Assembly: GCF_003943415.1 (NCBI RefSeq)
Contig: NZ_RJPK01000002.1
Span: forward strand, 62,001-126,000
Length of the DNA: 64,000 nucleotides
Direction: 5' to 3'
From: Streptococcus oralis
Lineage (GTDB): Bacteria > Bacillota > Bacilli > Lactobacillales > Streptococcaceae
In this document: in pieces, positions 8,148 to 17,305 of the stretch
How the letters are laid out: every line of letters starts with the position of its first letter
Position numbering within the stretch: position 1 is the first letter of the stretch
The notes under the pieces: generated by a model
The model's input: the letters and a program-made list of their open reading frames with translations, nothing else
Told to the model about the DNA's origin: nothing
The model's database searches: none
Position numbers and translations under genes: made by a program

Positions 8148-11100
8148 ATGAATCGATACCTTTTTGAAAAAGGGCAAACGTTTAGCATTCGGAAACTGAC
8201 CGTTGGAGTTGCCTCGGTCATGGTTGGACTAGCATTTTTTGCTTCTGGATCCGTGCGTGCAGACGAAACGTCTCCTGCCACGACATCCAATTTAGATCAG
8301 CAAATTAAACAAGTCGCAGATATAGAAGAAGGCAAGGCTGAACCAGCTAAAAAAGAAGGCCGTGTAGAAGCTGAAAAACAAGAAACGCCTGCTGCCGATA
8401 CCAACAGTGCTGACTTGCTCCCTGAAGAAATTCCGGATCGTGCCTATCCAGACACACCTGTCAAAGAACTCGATACAAAAACTATCGTTGACCAGAAAGC
8501 TAGTCCAAAAGTAGAAACTAAGAGCATTCTAAAGGACAAGGAAGAAGCTCCAAAAGAAGCTGAGAACGGAAACCGTGCCATCATTAATGGCGGTTTAGAC
8601 CTCAAACACATCAACTACGAGGGACAACCCGCAACTGCTGCCACTATGGTCTACAGCATTTATAATGGTGGAGCTCAACGATACATCGTTTCTGGTTCTG
8701 GTATTTTTGTTTCGCCTAACGTTTTCTTGACAGTTGCTCATAACTTTTTAGATAAAGAAGGCCATGTTCGCGGCGGAGATTCTGCGCGCTTCTATTACAA
8801 TCTAGGATCCAACGCTCCTGTTAAGAATTCTCAGCCAAATTCAGGAAATACCACACTCTTCCAAGAGAAAGATATCCACTTCTGGAACAAAGAAGAGTTT
8901 AGCAAGGGATATCAGAATGACTTGGCTGCAGTTGTAGCGCCTGTCCCTGTACAAATTGCAAGCCCAAATAAAGCAGCAACTTTTGTACCACTCGCTGAGC
9001 ATAAGACTTACAAAGCAGGGGATCCTGTCAGCACGATTGGTTATCCAACTGACTCAAGCTCAAAAGAACTCAAACAGCCTATCGTAGCTGGACAACTCTA
9101 TAAAGCTGACGGCAAGGTAAAATCCGTTGATCCTTATGATGACAAAGGAGCTACTGGCATCACTTACCAAACCACTTCTGTATCTGGTTTGTCTGGTGGT
9201 GGAATTATCAATGGTGATGGAAAAGTCATCGGCGTACACCAACACGGAACGGTTGACAACGGTGTTCCTGAGAAAGACCGCTTTGGTGGTGGACTTGTCC
9301 TCTCTCCTGAACAACTCAAATGGGTCAAAGATATTATTGACAAATATGGTGTCAAGGGCTGGTATCAAGGTGATAATGGCAAACGTTATTACTTTACACC
9401 CGAAGGTGAAATGCTTAGAAATAAGACAGCTGTCATCGGAGAAAATCAGTACTCCTTTGATGAGAGCGGTATCGCTACTTTAGTCAAGGGAATTGATTAC
9501 GGACGTGTCGTTATCCAACACGTGGACGAAGCAGGCAATACAGTTAAAGAAAACGATACTTTCTTAGACAAAACAGAAGTGGGAACTGGCTTTGACTATG
9601 ATTTCAAGAAAGCAATCACTCCAACCGAATTCTACAAGCAAAATCTAGAAAAATACCAGATTGTTTCCATTGATGGAGTTGAGATTCAGAAGCAACTAAA
9701 AGACGAGTGGAACCACAATGTCGTTAGCAAAACAGCTCCTGGAACCCGTGTTATCAAGGTGGTTTATAAAGTCAATAAAGGTTCTTTTAAAGTTTACTAC
9801 CGTCAAAAAGGAACAAGTACTGAACTAGCTGAGGTGACAGTTGATAACAATGACGGTCAAGAGTACGACGTTTCCTTTGTCAACACCTTCCATGCAAGAG
9901 ACATTGCTGGCTACCGTCCAGTCAAGGCTAGCTTGGAAGCAACTATCCAGCAAAAAGGGGTGAATGAAGTCGTCTTTGAATACGAGCCAATCGCTGATAC
10001 AGCCAATCCAACAACTCCGGCTCCTCCAGTTGCTCATCCAGAAGATAAAGAAACTGAGATTGGCAATCATGGACCTCTTCCAAGCAAGGCCCAACTCGAT
10101 TACCACAAGGAAGAATTGGCAGCCTTCATCCACTACGGAATGAACACTTATACTAATTCCGAGTGGGGAAATGGAAAAGAGGACCCTCGATACTTCAATC
10201 CAACTAACTTGGATACAGACCAATGGATTCGTACCCTGAAGGAAACTGGCTTCAAACGGACTATTATGGTGGTTAAACACCACGACGGTTTCGTTGCTTA
10301 TCCTTCTAAGTATACGAATCATACCGTAGCTGCTAGCCCATGGAAAGATGGAAAGGGTGACCTTCTCGAAGAAGTTTCCAAGTCTGCTAGCAAGTATGAC
10401 ATGAATATGGGTGTTTACTTGTCACCATGGGATGCCAATCATCCAAAATACCATGTTGCAACCGAAAAAGAATACAACCAATACTATCTCAACCAACTAA
10501 AAGAAATCCTTGGAAATCCAAAATACGGAAATAAAGGGAAATTCATCGAGGTTTGGATGGACGGAGCGCGTGGTAGCGGTGCCCAAAAAGTAACCTATAC
10601 CTTTGATGAATGGTTCAAATATATCAAAGAAGCTGAAGGAGATATTGCTATCTTCTCTGCTCAACCGACAAGCGTTCGCTGGATTGGAAATGAACGGGGT
10701 ATCGCAGGGGACCCTGTATGGCATAAAGTCAAAAAGGCCAATATCACAGACGATGTGAAAAATGAATACCTCAACCACGGTGACCCAGATGGTGATATGT
10801 ACTCTGTAGGGGAAGCTGACGTTTCGATCCGTTCTGGTTGGTTCTACCATGACAATCAACAGCCGAAATCACTCAAAGAGCTGATGGACATCTACTTCAA
10901 GTCTGTTGGTCGTGGAACCCCACTCCTTCTCAATATTCCACCAAATAAAGAAGGAAAATTCGCCGATGCGGATGTGGCTCGCTTGAAAGAGTTCAAGGCA
11001 ACCCTAGACCAAATGTATGCGACTGACTTTGCCAAAGGTGCCACTGTAACAGCAAGTTCTACTCGTCAGAACCACCTCTACAAGGAAAGCCACCTCACAG

Positions 11101-14100
11101 ACGGTAAAGATGACACCAGCTGGGCGCTCTCAAATGATGCCACAACTGGTAGCTTTACAGTCGATTTGGGCCAAAAGAGACGCTTTGACGTTGTCGAACT
11201 CAAAGAAGATATCGCTAAAGGTCAACGTATCTCTGGTTTCAAGATTGAAGTTGAAATCAACGGACGCTGGGTGACTTACGGGGAAGGTTCAACTGTTGGT
11301 TACCGTCGCTTGATCCAAGGTAAGCCTGTAGAGGCACAAAAAATCCGTGTGACCATCACAGGAGCACAAGCTACACCAATCTTGACCAACTTCTCTGTCT
11401 ACAAAACGCCAAGTAGTATCGAAAAGACAGACGGCTACCCTCTTGGACTTGAATACCACTCAAATACAACAGCGGATACAGCCGGTACAACTTGGTACAA
11501 TGAATCTGAAGGTGTTCGTGGCACTTCTATGTGGACCAATCAAAAAGATGCCAAAGTAAGCTATACCTTCACAGGAACCAAGGCCTATGTCGTCTCTACG
11601 GTCGATCCAGGTCATGGAGAAATGTCCGTCTACGTTGATGGTCAAAAGGTTGCGGATGTGCAAACTAAGAATGCTAGCCGTAAGCGCAGCCAAAAAGTCT
11701 TTGAGACAGGCGATTTAGCACCTGGCCAACATACTATTACCCTTGTAAACAAAACAGGCGAACCAATTGCTACAGAAGGGATCTACACCCTAAACAATGA
11801 TAGCAAGGGAATGTTTGAACTCGAGTCTACTAACTACGAAGTCGAAAAAGGAAAACCAGTCACTGTTAAGATTAAACGTGTTGGTGGAAGCAAGGGAGCT
11901 GCTACTGTTCGCTTTATCACAGAACCTGGAACTGGGGTTCACGGTAAAGTTTACCAAGATACAACTCAAGATGTGACCTTTAAAGATGGAGAAACAGAAA
12001 AGACTGTGACCATCCCAACGATTGACTTTACAGAACAAGCCGACTCTGTCTTTGATTTCAAAGCCAAGCTCACTTCTGTCACTGATGGTGCCCTGCTCGG
12101 TTTCGCTACCGATGCAACCATCCAAGTGATGAAAGCTGAATTGCTGATCAAGGACCAAACAAGTTATGATGACCAAGCTAGTCAGTTGGATTACAGTTCT
12201 GGCTGGAACCATGAAACCAATTCGGCAGACAAGTACCAAAAAACGGAGTCTTGGGTTTCCTTTGGTCGCTTAACTGACGAACAAAAGAAAAAGACAACTG
12301 TAACAGCCTACTTCTACGGTACTGGACTTGACATCAAGGGATTTGTAGATCCGGGTCACGGTATCTACAAAGTCTTCCTAGATGGTAAAGAAGTTCCTTA
12401 CCAAGATGGCATGGGAAATGCTTCGACTATTGATGGCAAGAAATACTTTAGCGGTCATGCAGCCCAACGTCAAGGCAATCAAACTCTGGTTAGCCTAAAA
12501 GGTCTGGACGAAAACTTGCACGCAGTCACCCTTCAACTAGATCCTGATCGAAACGATTTGTCTCGAAATATCGGTATCCAGGTGGATCAATTCATCACTC
12601 GTGGTGAAGGAAGCGAACTCTACAGCAAAGAAGAGCTTCTCCAATCCATCACTAAATGGAAGGACGATTTGGCTAACTTTGACCCAGCAGGCTTGAAAAA
12701 TACGGCTACTGCACGCAAAGCTTTCCAAGCAAATCTAGACAAATTGAGAAATCAACTCAGCGCTGAAACTGTAGATGCTCAGGATGTTATGTTGACAGTA
12801 AGTACTTTGCAAGATATCCTAAGCAAGGACGAAAACTACCAAAAACCTGACGAAGAACCTAGTCCAGAACAGCCTGCTGAACCGAAACAGCCGGAAATCG
12901 AATACAATAAGGCCATGGCTAGCTTGACAGAAGCCATCGAGAAAAAAGTCGGTGAGCTTGGTTCTAACAATGAAGCTAAGAAGAAATTAATTGAACTTGC
13001 AAACCAAGCAATTGCTGCAATTCAAGAGGCCAAGACTCAAGAAGAAGTTAATAAAGCGCTAGAATCCGCTCTTGAACAAATTAGCAAGCTTGAAGCAGCT
13101 AAGCCTGAGAAGCCAGCTGAACCGGAAAAACCTGCTCAACCAGAAACTCCAGTTCAACCTGAACAACCTGCTCAACCTGAGAAACCGGCTGAACCTGAGA
13201 AACCGGCTGAGCCTGAGAAACCGGCTGAACCGGAAAAACCAGCTGAGCCTGAGAAACCGGCTGAGCCTGAGAAACCGGCTGAACCTGAGAAACCGGCTGA
13301 ACCTGAAAAACCAGCTGAACCTGAAAAACCAGCTGAGCCTGAAAAACCAGCTGAACCTGAAAAACCAGCTGAACCTGAAAAACCGGCTGAACCTGAGAAA
13401 CCGATGACTTCTTCAATTCCTGAGGAAGGGGTCAAGGAACTTATCTTTACACTTCCAAGTTTGGAAATTGTCACTAAGGCCGTGCCGTTCAAGGCTATTC
13501 GTCGCGAAAACCCACAATTAGACAAAGGAAAAGAGCAGGTTCTATCAGAAGGTAAAGACGGTCTCTTAGTCGAGTATGTTGAAGTAGACGGTGACAAGCG
13601 CAAGGTTGTCCAAACGGAAACAACCCCAGCTCAAGAGCGAGTGATTGAGGTGGGCACTAAACAAAGTTCAGTAGGAACAGAGGCGCCACCTGTTGTGACT
13701 CTTCCTGAGCACCCTCTACCAGCTCAACCAGAAAAACCAATCACTTCTTCATCTCCTGAGGAAGGAGTTAAGAACCTTGTCTTTACACTTCCGAGTTTGG
13801 AAATTGTCAATAAACCAGTGCCGTTCAAGACTATCCGTCGCGAAAATGCCCAATTAGACAAAGGAAAAGAGCAGGTTCTATCAGAAGGTAAGGACGGTCT
13901 CTTAGTCGAGTATGTTGAAGTAGACGGTGACAAGCGCAAGGTTGTCCAAACAGAAGCAACTCCAGCTCAAGAGCGAGTGATTGAGGTAGGTAGCAAACAA
14001 AGCTCAGTTGGTACAGAAGCGCCACCAGTTGTGACTCTTCCTGAGTATGTTCTACCAAGAGAGACTACTCCAGTCGTAACAGACAATTCACCAGCAAAAG

Positions 14101-14252
14101 ATGAAAAAGTTCCTGTTACAACTACAGTTAAACAAGACAAGGAAAGACAACTCCCTGCAACTGGGGAACAAGAAGCAACTGCCTTCCTCTTCTTGGCAGC
14201 CATCACTTCTATCTTGTCTCTCCTCATCTTCCAAAAGAATTTCAAAGACTAA
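8148..14252 (+). CDS. Cell-wall-anchored trypsin-like protease / alpha-L-fucosidase fusion
   Basis: A 2034-residue secreted multidomain protein. Order: YSIRK-type signal peptide (TFSIRKLTVGVASV); trypsin-like serine protease at about 145-395 with triad H198 (TVAHNF), D258 (QNDLAA) and S349 (SGLSGGG); a GWYQGDNGKRYYF repeat-like segment near 404-447; two MucBP-like domains at 450-615; GH29 alpha-L-fucosidase at about 640-955 with probable nucleophile D805 in EVWMDGARG; F5/8-type carbohydrate-binding domain at 965-1085; a beta-rich module, a Calx-beta-like domain near 1230-1330 and a second beta module; a helical region; PEKPAE repeats; two G5 domains; then LPATGE, a hydrophobic helix and FQKNFKD. 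It likely removes fucose from host mucin-type glycans at the cell surface. A protease joined to a GH29 enzyme is unusual. Confidence 0.9.
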   Translation: MNRYLFEKGQTFSIRKLTVGVASVMVGLAFFASGSVRADETSPATTSNLDQQIKQVADIEEGKAEPAKKEGRVEAEKQETPAADTNSADLLPEEIPDRAYPDTPVKELDTKTIVDQKASPKVETKSILKDKEEAPKEAENGNRAIINGGLDLKHINYEGQPATAATMVYSIYNGGAQRYIVSGSGIFVSPNVFLTVAHNFLDKEGHVRGGDSARFYYNLGSNAPVKNSQPNSGNTTLFQEKDIHFWNKEEFSKGYQNDLAAVVAPVPVQIASPNKAATFVPLAEHKTYKAGDPVSTIGYPTDSSSKELKQPIVAGQLYKADGKVKSVDPYDDKGATGITYQTTSVSGLSGGGIINGDGKVIGVHQHGTVDNGVPEKDRFGGGLVLSPEQLKWVKDIIDKYGVKGWYQGDNGKRYYFTPEGEMLRNKTAVIGENQYSFDESGIATLVKGIDYGRVVIQHVDEAGNTVKENDTFLDKTEVGTGFDYDFKKAITPTEFYKQNLEKYQIVSIDGVEIQKQLKDEWNHNVVSKTAPGTRVIKVVYKVNKGSFKVYYRQKGTSTELAEVTVDNNDGQEYDVSFVNTFHARDIAGYRPVKASLEATIQQKGVNEVVFEYEPIADTANPTTPAPPVAHPEDKETEIGNHGPLPSKAQLDYHKEELAAFIHYGMNTYTNSEWGNGKEDPRYFNPTNLDTDQWIRTLKETGFKRTIMVVKHHDGFVAYPSKYTNHTVAASPWKDGKGDLLEEVSKSASKYDMNMGVYLSPWDANHPKYHVATEKEYNQYYLNQLKEILGNPKYGNKGKFIEVWMDGARGSGAQKVTYTFDEWFKYIKEAEGDIAIFSAQPTSVRWIGNERGIAGDPVWHKVKKANITDDVKNEYLNHGDPDGDMYSVGEADVSIRSGWFYHDNQQPKSLKELMDIYFKSVGRGTPLLLNIPPNKEGKFADADVARLKEFKATLDQMYATDFAKGATVTASSTRQNHLYKESHLTDGKDDTSWALSNDATTGSFTVDLGQKRRFDVVELKEDIAKGQRISGFKIEVEINGRWVTYGEGSTVGYRRLIQGKPVEAQKIRVTITGAQATPILTNFSVYKTPSSIEKTDGYPLGLEYHSNTTADTAGTTWYNESEGVRGTSMWTNQKDAKVSYTFTGTKAYVVSTVDPGHGEMSVYVDGQKVADVQTKNASRKRSQKVFETGDLAPGQHTITLVNKTGEPIATEGIYTLNNDSKGMFELESTNYEVEKGKPVTVKIKRVGGSKGAATVRFITEPGTGVHGKVYQDTTQDVTFKDGETEKTVTIPTIDFTEQADSVFDFKAKLTSVTDGALLGFATDATIQVMKAELLIKDQTSYDDQASQLDYSSGWNHETNSADKYQKTESWVSFGRLTDEQKKKTTVTAYFYGTGLDIKGFVDPGHGIYKVFLDGKEVPYQDGMGNASTIDGKKYFSGHAAQRQGNQTLVSLKGLDENLHAVTLQLDPDRNDLSRNIGIQVDQFITRGEGSELYSKEELLQSITKWKDDLANFDPAGLKNTATARKAFQANLDKLRNQLSAETVDAQDVMLTVSTLQDILSKDENYQKPDEEPSPEQPAEPKQPEIEYNKAMASLTEAIEKKVGELGSNNEAKKKLIELANQAIAAIQEAKTQEEVNKALESALEQISKLEAAKPEKPAEPEKPAQPETPVQPEQPAQPEKPAEPEKPAEPEKPAEPEKPAEPEKPAEPEKPAEPEKPAEPEKPAEPEKPAEPEKPAEPEKPAEPEKPAEPEKPMTSSIPEEGVKELIFTLPSLEIVTKAVPFKAIRRENPQLDKGKEQVLSEGKDGLLVEYVEVDGDKRKVVQTETTPAQERVIEVGTKQSSVGTEAPPVVTLPEHPLPAQPEKPITSSSPEEGVKNLVFTLPSLEIVNKPVPFKTIRRENAQLDKGKEQVLSEGKDGLLVEYVEVDGDKRKVVQTEATPAQERVIEVGSKQSSVGTEAPPVVTLPEYVLPRETTPVVTDNSPAKDEKVPVTTTVKQDKERQLPATGEQEATAFLFLAAITSILSLLIFQKNFKD
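13176..13403 (+). repeat. 18-bp tandem repeats encoding PEKPAE
   Basis: Twelve full 18-bp units plus a terminal PEKP form a proline-rich, wall-spanning stalk. Synonymous differences (gag/gaa, ccg/cca) occur in blocks, suggesting expansion by slippage or unequal crossing-over. The repeat keeps extra frames open on both strands, which creates spurious ORFs. Confidence 0.92.
13404..14062 (+). repeat. Two direct G5-domain repeats
   Basis: Two about 323-bp copies (13404-13726 and 13740-14062, period 336 bp) encode near-identical G5-like domains (PFKAIRRENPQLDKGKEQV...). Long stretches such as the segment coding LVEYVEVDGDKRKVVQTE are almost identical in DNA. G5 domains are associated with binding of N-acetylglucosamine or extracellular matrix. 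Confidence 0.85.
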
Positions 14253-14297
14253 TAACCCTCCTTGATTGATTCTTTCTAATTATTCAGTTCCCCCGTT

Positions 14298-14325
14298 GAG
14301 AAGACCAAATGGTCTTCTCTTTTTC
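14298..14325 (+). terminator. Intrinsic terminator after the fucosidase gene
   Basis: GAGAAGACC-AAAT-GGTCTTCTC followed by TTTTTC, 45 bases after the stop codon. Confidence 0.88.
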
Positions 14326-14329
14326 TATC

Positions 14330-14368
14330 TATAAAATAAAAAAACATCCATAAATTTACATGGATGTT
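14330..14368 (-). terminator. Intrinsic terminator of the SOS-like cassette
   Basis: Stem AACATCCAT / ATGGATGTT (14343-14368); read on the minus strand it runs into TTTTTTATTTT. It lies downstream of the YolD-like gene and of a 41-codon ORF. Confidence 0.75.
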
Positions 14369-14443
14369 CTGGTATACATCTATAAATAAGATAATCATTG
14401 AGGATATGTGTTTTCAAATTCAACTACGATTTCAAGGAAATTG

Positions 14444-14569
14444 TCAGCAAAAACTATAAAGCTTTTTTCTTATATGACTATCTCTTGCGATGGAAGTTGC
14501 TCTTCTTCTCGTATCTTCAAAGCTAGTTGAGTTCAAGGGATAGTCCATCTGCAGTTTGTTTTCATGCAT
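14444..14569 (-). CDS. Short ORF downstream of the YolD-like gene, possibly a remnant
   Basis: A 41-codon ORF begins eight bases after the YolD-like stop codon with AAAAGAG as a weak ribosome-binding site. It starts MHENKLQMDYPLNS and ends KKLYSFC. The LQMDY start reminds me of small proteins that follow umuC in streptococcal mobile elements, but the remainder does not continue the resemblance. It may be a truncated or frameshifted remnant. Expression and function are unknown. Confidence 0.35.
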   Translation of the reverse strand: MHENKLQMDYPLNSTSFEDTRRRATSIARDSHIRKKLYSFC

Positions 14570-14576
14570 CTCTTTT

Positions 14577-14939
14577 CTAATCATCAATCTCCTCCTCCCA
14601 CAGTTGAATTTCTAAAACATCTGCAACCTCTATCAGCCTATATCCCTCGTTTGTTCTAATAGATAAGGTTTTAGAGGACAACTCTTTCACTTCACCAATG
14701 ATAGTGGTTTTCTGTTTCTTTTCCTTGACAACAAAACATCCCTTCAATTGACCAACATAAAGCTGAGAAAGCAAGAGTAGCTTCTCAACTAAATTCAAAT
14801 TCGTCGAAAAATCAACACGTTTTTTTTCTTCGCTAAGCGAGCTGGTATGCTCTGAGAGAAAAAAGCCCATCCACTTCTGCATCCCTGGATCTTGATAGTC
14901 ACGCGCAGATTGAAAGGGTAAATAAGAACGATCAATCAT
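14577..14939 (-). CDS. YolD-like protein of the UmuC cassette
   Basis: A 120-residue protein whose N-terminal part (RDYQDPGMQKWMGFFLSEHTSSL) has the MxKWxxFFLPEH-like pattern of the YolD family. YolD proteins accompany Y-family polymerases in Bacillus and streptococci and have been proposed as UmuD-like partners. The C-terminal half (TTIIGEVKELSSKTLSIRTNEGYRLIEVADVLEIQ-type) looks like a small beta domain. It overlaps the end of the umuC-like gene by four bases (start 14939, umuC stop 14936), so the two are translationally coupled. Family assignment rests on the N-terminal motif only. Confidence 0.68.
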   Translation of the reverse strand: MIDRSYLPFQSARDYQDPGMQKWMGFFLSEHTSSLSEEKKRVDFSTNLNLVEKLLLLSQLYVGQLKGCFVVKEKKQKTTIIGEVKELSSKTLSIRTNEGYRLIEVADVLEIQLWEEEIDD

Positions 14940-16351
14940 TTTAGTCCGTCTAATCCTCCAGCAGAATGCCCCCCAATCAGCTTGCTTCTGGCAAGACTCC
15001 TAGAGGCTTCTTCCAGTGCATTGGCCTTTAAGAGGGAGGTAAAACCAAATTGTTTCCGAATGGAGTCAATGGCTGTCTGGAGCCTTTCTTCTTTTTCTAG
15101 CTTATCAACATCATCAAAGAGGGAAATCAAGCCAAAGGACTCATCCACAAATCCTGAATAATTGACTCCGACACTTCTGACCGCTCCAGAAGTGTATTTA
15201 TTATGAAATAGCTTCAAAACATAATCCGTTAAGATAGCCGTATTATTGGTAGGTTCGACCTTCATTTGTGTGTGAATAGACGGCCTGACCTCCTGTTTAG
15301 AGAAACCAAGATAGATAGAGACAAGGGTTGTTTTCTTTCCCGCCCTTCTCAATCTAATAGCCACCTGCTCTGCCATTTCTCGGAGAATAATTTCGATATC
15401 CCGTAACTTCACGTAATCTCTCGGTAAAATTTGAGAATTTCCCAATCCCTGGGACTTGGCTTTATAGGGCTTATGAACATTGCTCTCATCAATCCCGTTA
15501 GCATGAAACCACAAACGCAAGCCAGCCTGACCCAGAACTTTCTTTAGCTGGTCGGGATTGCTGGTTGCCAATTCCTTGATGGAAAAAATCCCCAGAGCAT
15601 GCAAGCGTTTCTCCATCCGCCTGCCAATCCCCCAAAAGTCCGTCATCTTGGGAATGGCCCAGACCTTCTCTTCCACATCCTGATAAGACCAATTGGCCCT
15701 CATGGTCGGGGTGTGTTTGGCCTCATTATCCAGTGCCAACTTGGCCAGTAAGGGATTGGCATTGGACATACCTACCGTAGAGTAGATCCCTGTCTGCCTC
15801 CAAATATCCCTCTGGATACGAGCAGAAAGCATATCCAGCTTGTCTTTGCGAGAGAGACTCTTGTCTGGGATGAAATAGTTGAGCGAACTGGTCAGATCGA
15901 TAAAGCCCTCATCGATAGAGTAGGGATAAATATCATCTGGGCTACCATAGTTTTGAAAGATTCGTTGGATTTCCATATTGACTGCGATGTACTCATCCAT
16001 CCGAGGAGGGACAATCAAGGTAACTTGGGCCCAATCTTCGATGTAGCGAACATAGTCTGAGTCAGTTGGCAAGCCTTGCTTTCGAGCATTGTAATAGGAA
16101 AATTTGCGCGTTTTGATATCAAAAGGCAGATCATAGGCCCGACCAACATTTGACTTGCCAAAAATCTTCTTAAACATGGGAGAGGAGGCTAGGATAAGAC
16201 CAGTTGAATTATCCGCGCGACTCATGACACAAAGTGAGGTCTTCAGCGGATGCAATCCCCTTTTCACACACTCGACACTGGCATAAAAGGATTTCATATC
16301 GACAAAGGCAATATCACTTTTGGGCTCTCTGGAATAATCAAAGTAGCCCAT
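14936..16351 (-). CDS. UmuC-like Y-family translesion DNA polymerase
   Basis: A 471-residue error-prone polymerase of the UmuC/DinB family. The catalytic acidic residues are present: FVDMKSFYASVE (D18) and PYSIDEGFIDLT (D147, E148). The little-finger domain follows after WGIGRRMEKRLHALGIFSI, a helix-hairpin-helix-like element. Conjugative transposon Tn5252 of S. pneumoniae carries a comparable umuC operon that confers UV resistance and mutagenesis, and many streptococci lack a classical LexA, so this cassette could give inducible mutagenesis. It lies three bases after the S24 repressor gene, in one operon. Confidence 0.92.
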   Translation of the reverse strand: MGYFDYSREPKSDIAFVDMKSFYASVECVKRGLHPLKTSLCVMSRADNSTGLILASSPMFKKIFGKSNVGRAYDLPFDIKTRKFSYYNARKQGLPTDSDYVRYIEDWAQVTLIVPPRMDEYIAVNMEIQRIFQNYGSPDDIYPYSIDEGFIDLTSSLNYFIPDKSLSRKDKLDMLSARIQRDIWRQTGIYSTVGMSNANPLLAKLALDNEAKHTPTMRANWSYQDVEEKVWAIPKMTDFWGIGRRMEKRLHALGIFSIKELATSNPDQLKKVLGQAGLRLWFHANGIDESNVHKPYKAKSQGLGNSQILPRDYVKLRDIEIILREMAEQVAIRLRRAGKKTTLVSIYLGFSKQEVRPSIHTQMKVEPTNNTAILTDYVLKLFHNKYTSGAVRSVGVNYSGFVDESFGLISLFDDVDKLEKEERLQTAIDSIRKQFGFTSLLKANALEEASRSLARSKLIGGHSAGGLDGLK

Positions 16352-16354
16352 AGG

Positions 16355-17041
16355 CTAGCCCTCCATTGGCACAAAATTCCCAACGATAATCCCCACAATT
16401 CGAGGATCTTCCTCATAGGAGATGAAAATATCCTTGTATTTGGGATTGATAGAGACCAGACGCAAGCCATCTTCCTCACGATAAACCCGTTTGATATAGG
16501 TCTGGTTGTTGCAAACCACTGCATAAACCGCCCCATCATAATCAAATCCTGTTTCCCGAATCAGAGCCACGGAACCATTTTGATATTTAGGTTCCATGGA
16601 GTCCCCAGATACCCAGGAAGCAAAATCATGGGCTAGCTCTTCATTAAAGTAGACGGTATCAAAATTTCTATCGTCATATACCGAAGCCCCGATCCCTGCT
16701 GACATGCGTTCATAGACATGATACTCGTAGAGACGCTCTGGCATGGTCGCCACTTTCTGAATTTGTTCCTCTTGAGCCAAGTTGCGAGCATAAAGAACAA
16801 CCTTTTCCTTCCCTTTGTTAGATAAGCTATTATAAAGACGGACAATCTCAATCTGGGTGAAATATCCTTTTGCTACTTTTAAAATCTTCTCCAGCTGAGC
16901 AACTTTCTCCTGGGACGGTTCCTTGATGCCACGCTCCCAAGCTGAATAAGCCTGAAAACTAATCCCAAGCTGCTCTGCAATCTCTTTTTGCGTCAGTTTT
17001 AGCTCTTTTCTCCGAGCCTTGAGCTTTTCTGGCTGATACAA
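16355..17041 (-). CDS. Self-cleaving HTH/S24 repressor (HdiR/UmuD-LexA type)
   Basis: A 228-residue protein joining an XRE helix-turn-helix (residues 5-55, LTQKEIAEQLGISFQAYSAW) to a C-terminal S24 peptidase-like domain. The catalytic Ser148 (SGDSMEP) and Lys184 (TYIKRVY) and an Ala115-Gly116 cleavage site (MSAGIGAS) are all present, spaced as in LexA and UmuD. HdiR of Lactococcus lactis has the same design and is cleaved after DNA damage. It should repress its own promoter and the downstream polymerase gene until damage triggers self-cleavage. Start at 17041 is preceded by AGGAGGTGAAG. Confidence 0.9.
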   Translation of the reverse strand: MYQPEKLKARRKELKLTQKEIAEQLGISFQAYSAWERGIKEPSQEKVAQLEKILKVAKGYFTQIEIVRLYNSLSNKGKEKVVLYARNLAQEEQIQKVATMPERLYEYHVYERMSAGIGASVYDDRNFDTVYFNEELAHDFASWVSGDSMEPKYQNGSVALIRETGFDYDGAVYAVVCNNQTYIKRVYREEDGLRLVSINPKYKDIFISYEEDPRIVGIIVGNFVPMEG

Positions 17042-17102
17042 TACTTCACCTCCTAGTGTGATGCTTTAATGAACATTATCTCCCTTAGAAAGATAAATCG
17101 AC

Positions 17103-17178
17103 GGTTGAGCTTACACTTTCAAAACTCAACCAATTTAGTTTAGTTTTATTATATAAAAAAAGTGAACGATTGTCCACT
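17103..17178 (-). promoter_or_regulatory. Promoter and two candidate operators of the SOS-like cassette
   Basis: On the minus strand TGGACA (17171-17176) and TATAAT (17148-17153) are 17 bases apart. An 18-base imperfect palindrome (14 of 18 symmetric; 17161-17178) covers the -35. A 7-bp inverted repeat GGTTGAG/CTCAACC (17103-17131, 15-base spacer) lies just downstream of the expected transcription start. Both are candidates for the HTH/S24 repressor. Confidence 0.68.
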
Positions 17179-17218
17179 GGGAAAAACAAGTTTAAACAGC
17201 ACCACTTATCTATTCTGA

Positions 17219-17255
17219 ACAAAAAAGACATCCAAGAGAAAATTCTTGAATGTCT
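17219..17255 (-). terminator. Intrinsic terminator after the acetyltransferase
   Basis: Stem AGACATCCAAGA / TCTTGAATGTCT with a T-run on the minus strand, 50 bases after the GNAT stop codon. Confidence 0.8.
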
Positions 17256-17305
17256 GGAAAGATTATAACTCCATTAACCTTTTCAATAGACTGGAATTGA
17301 TGATA

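Noticed and set aside
13072..13416. Long ORFs in other frames of both strands over the PEKPAE region
   Set aside because: They arise because an 18-bp repeat has no stop in several frames; products are low-complexity and lack ribosome-binding sites.
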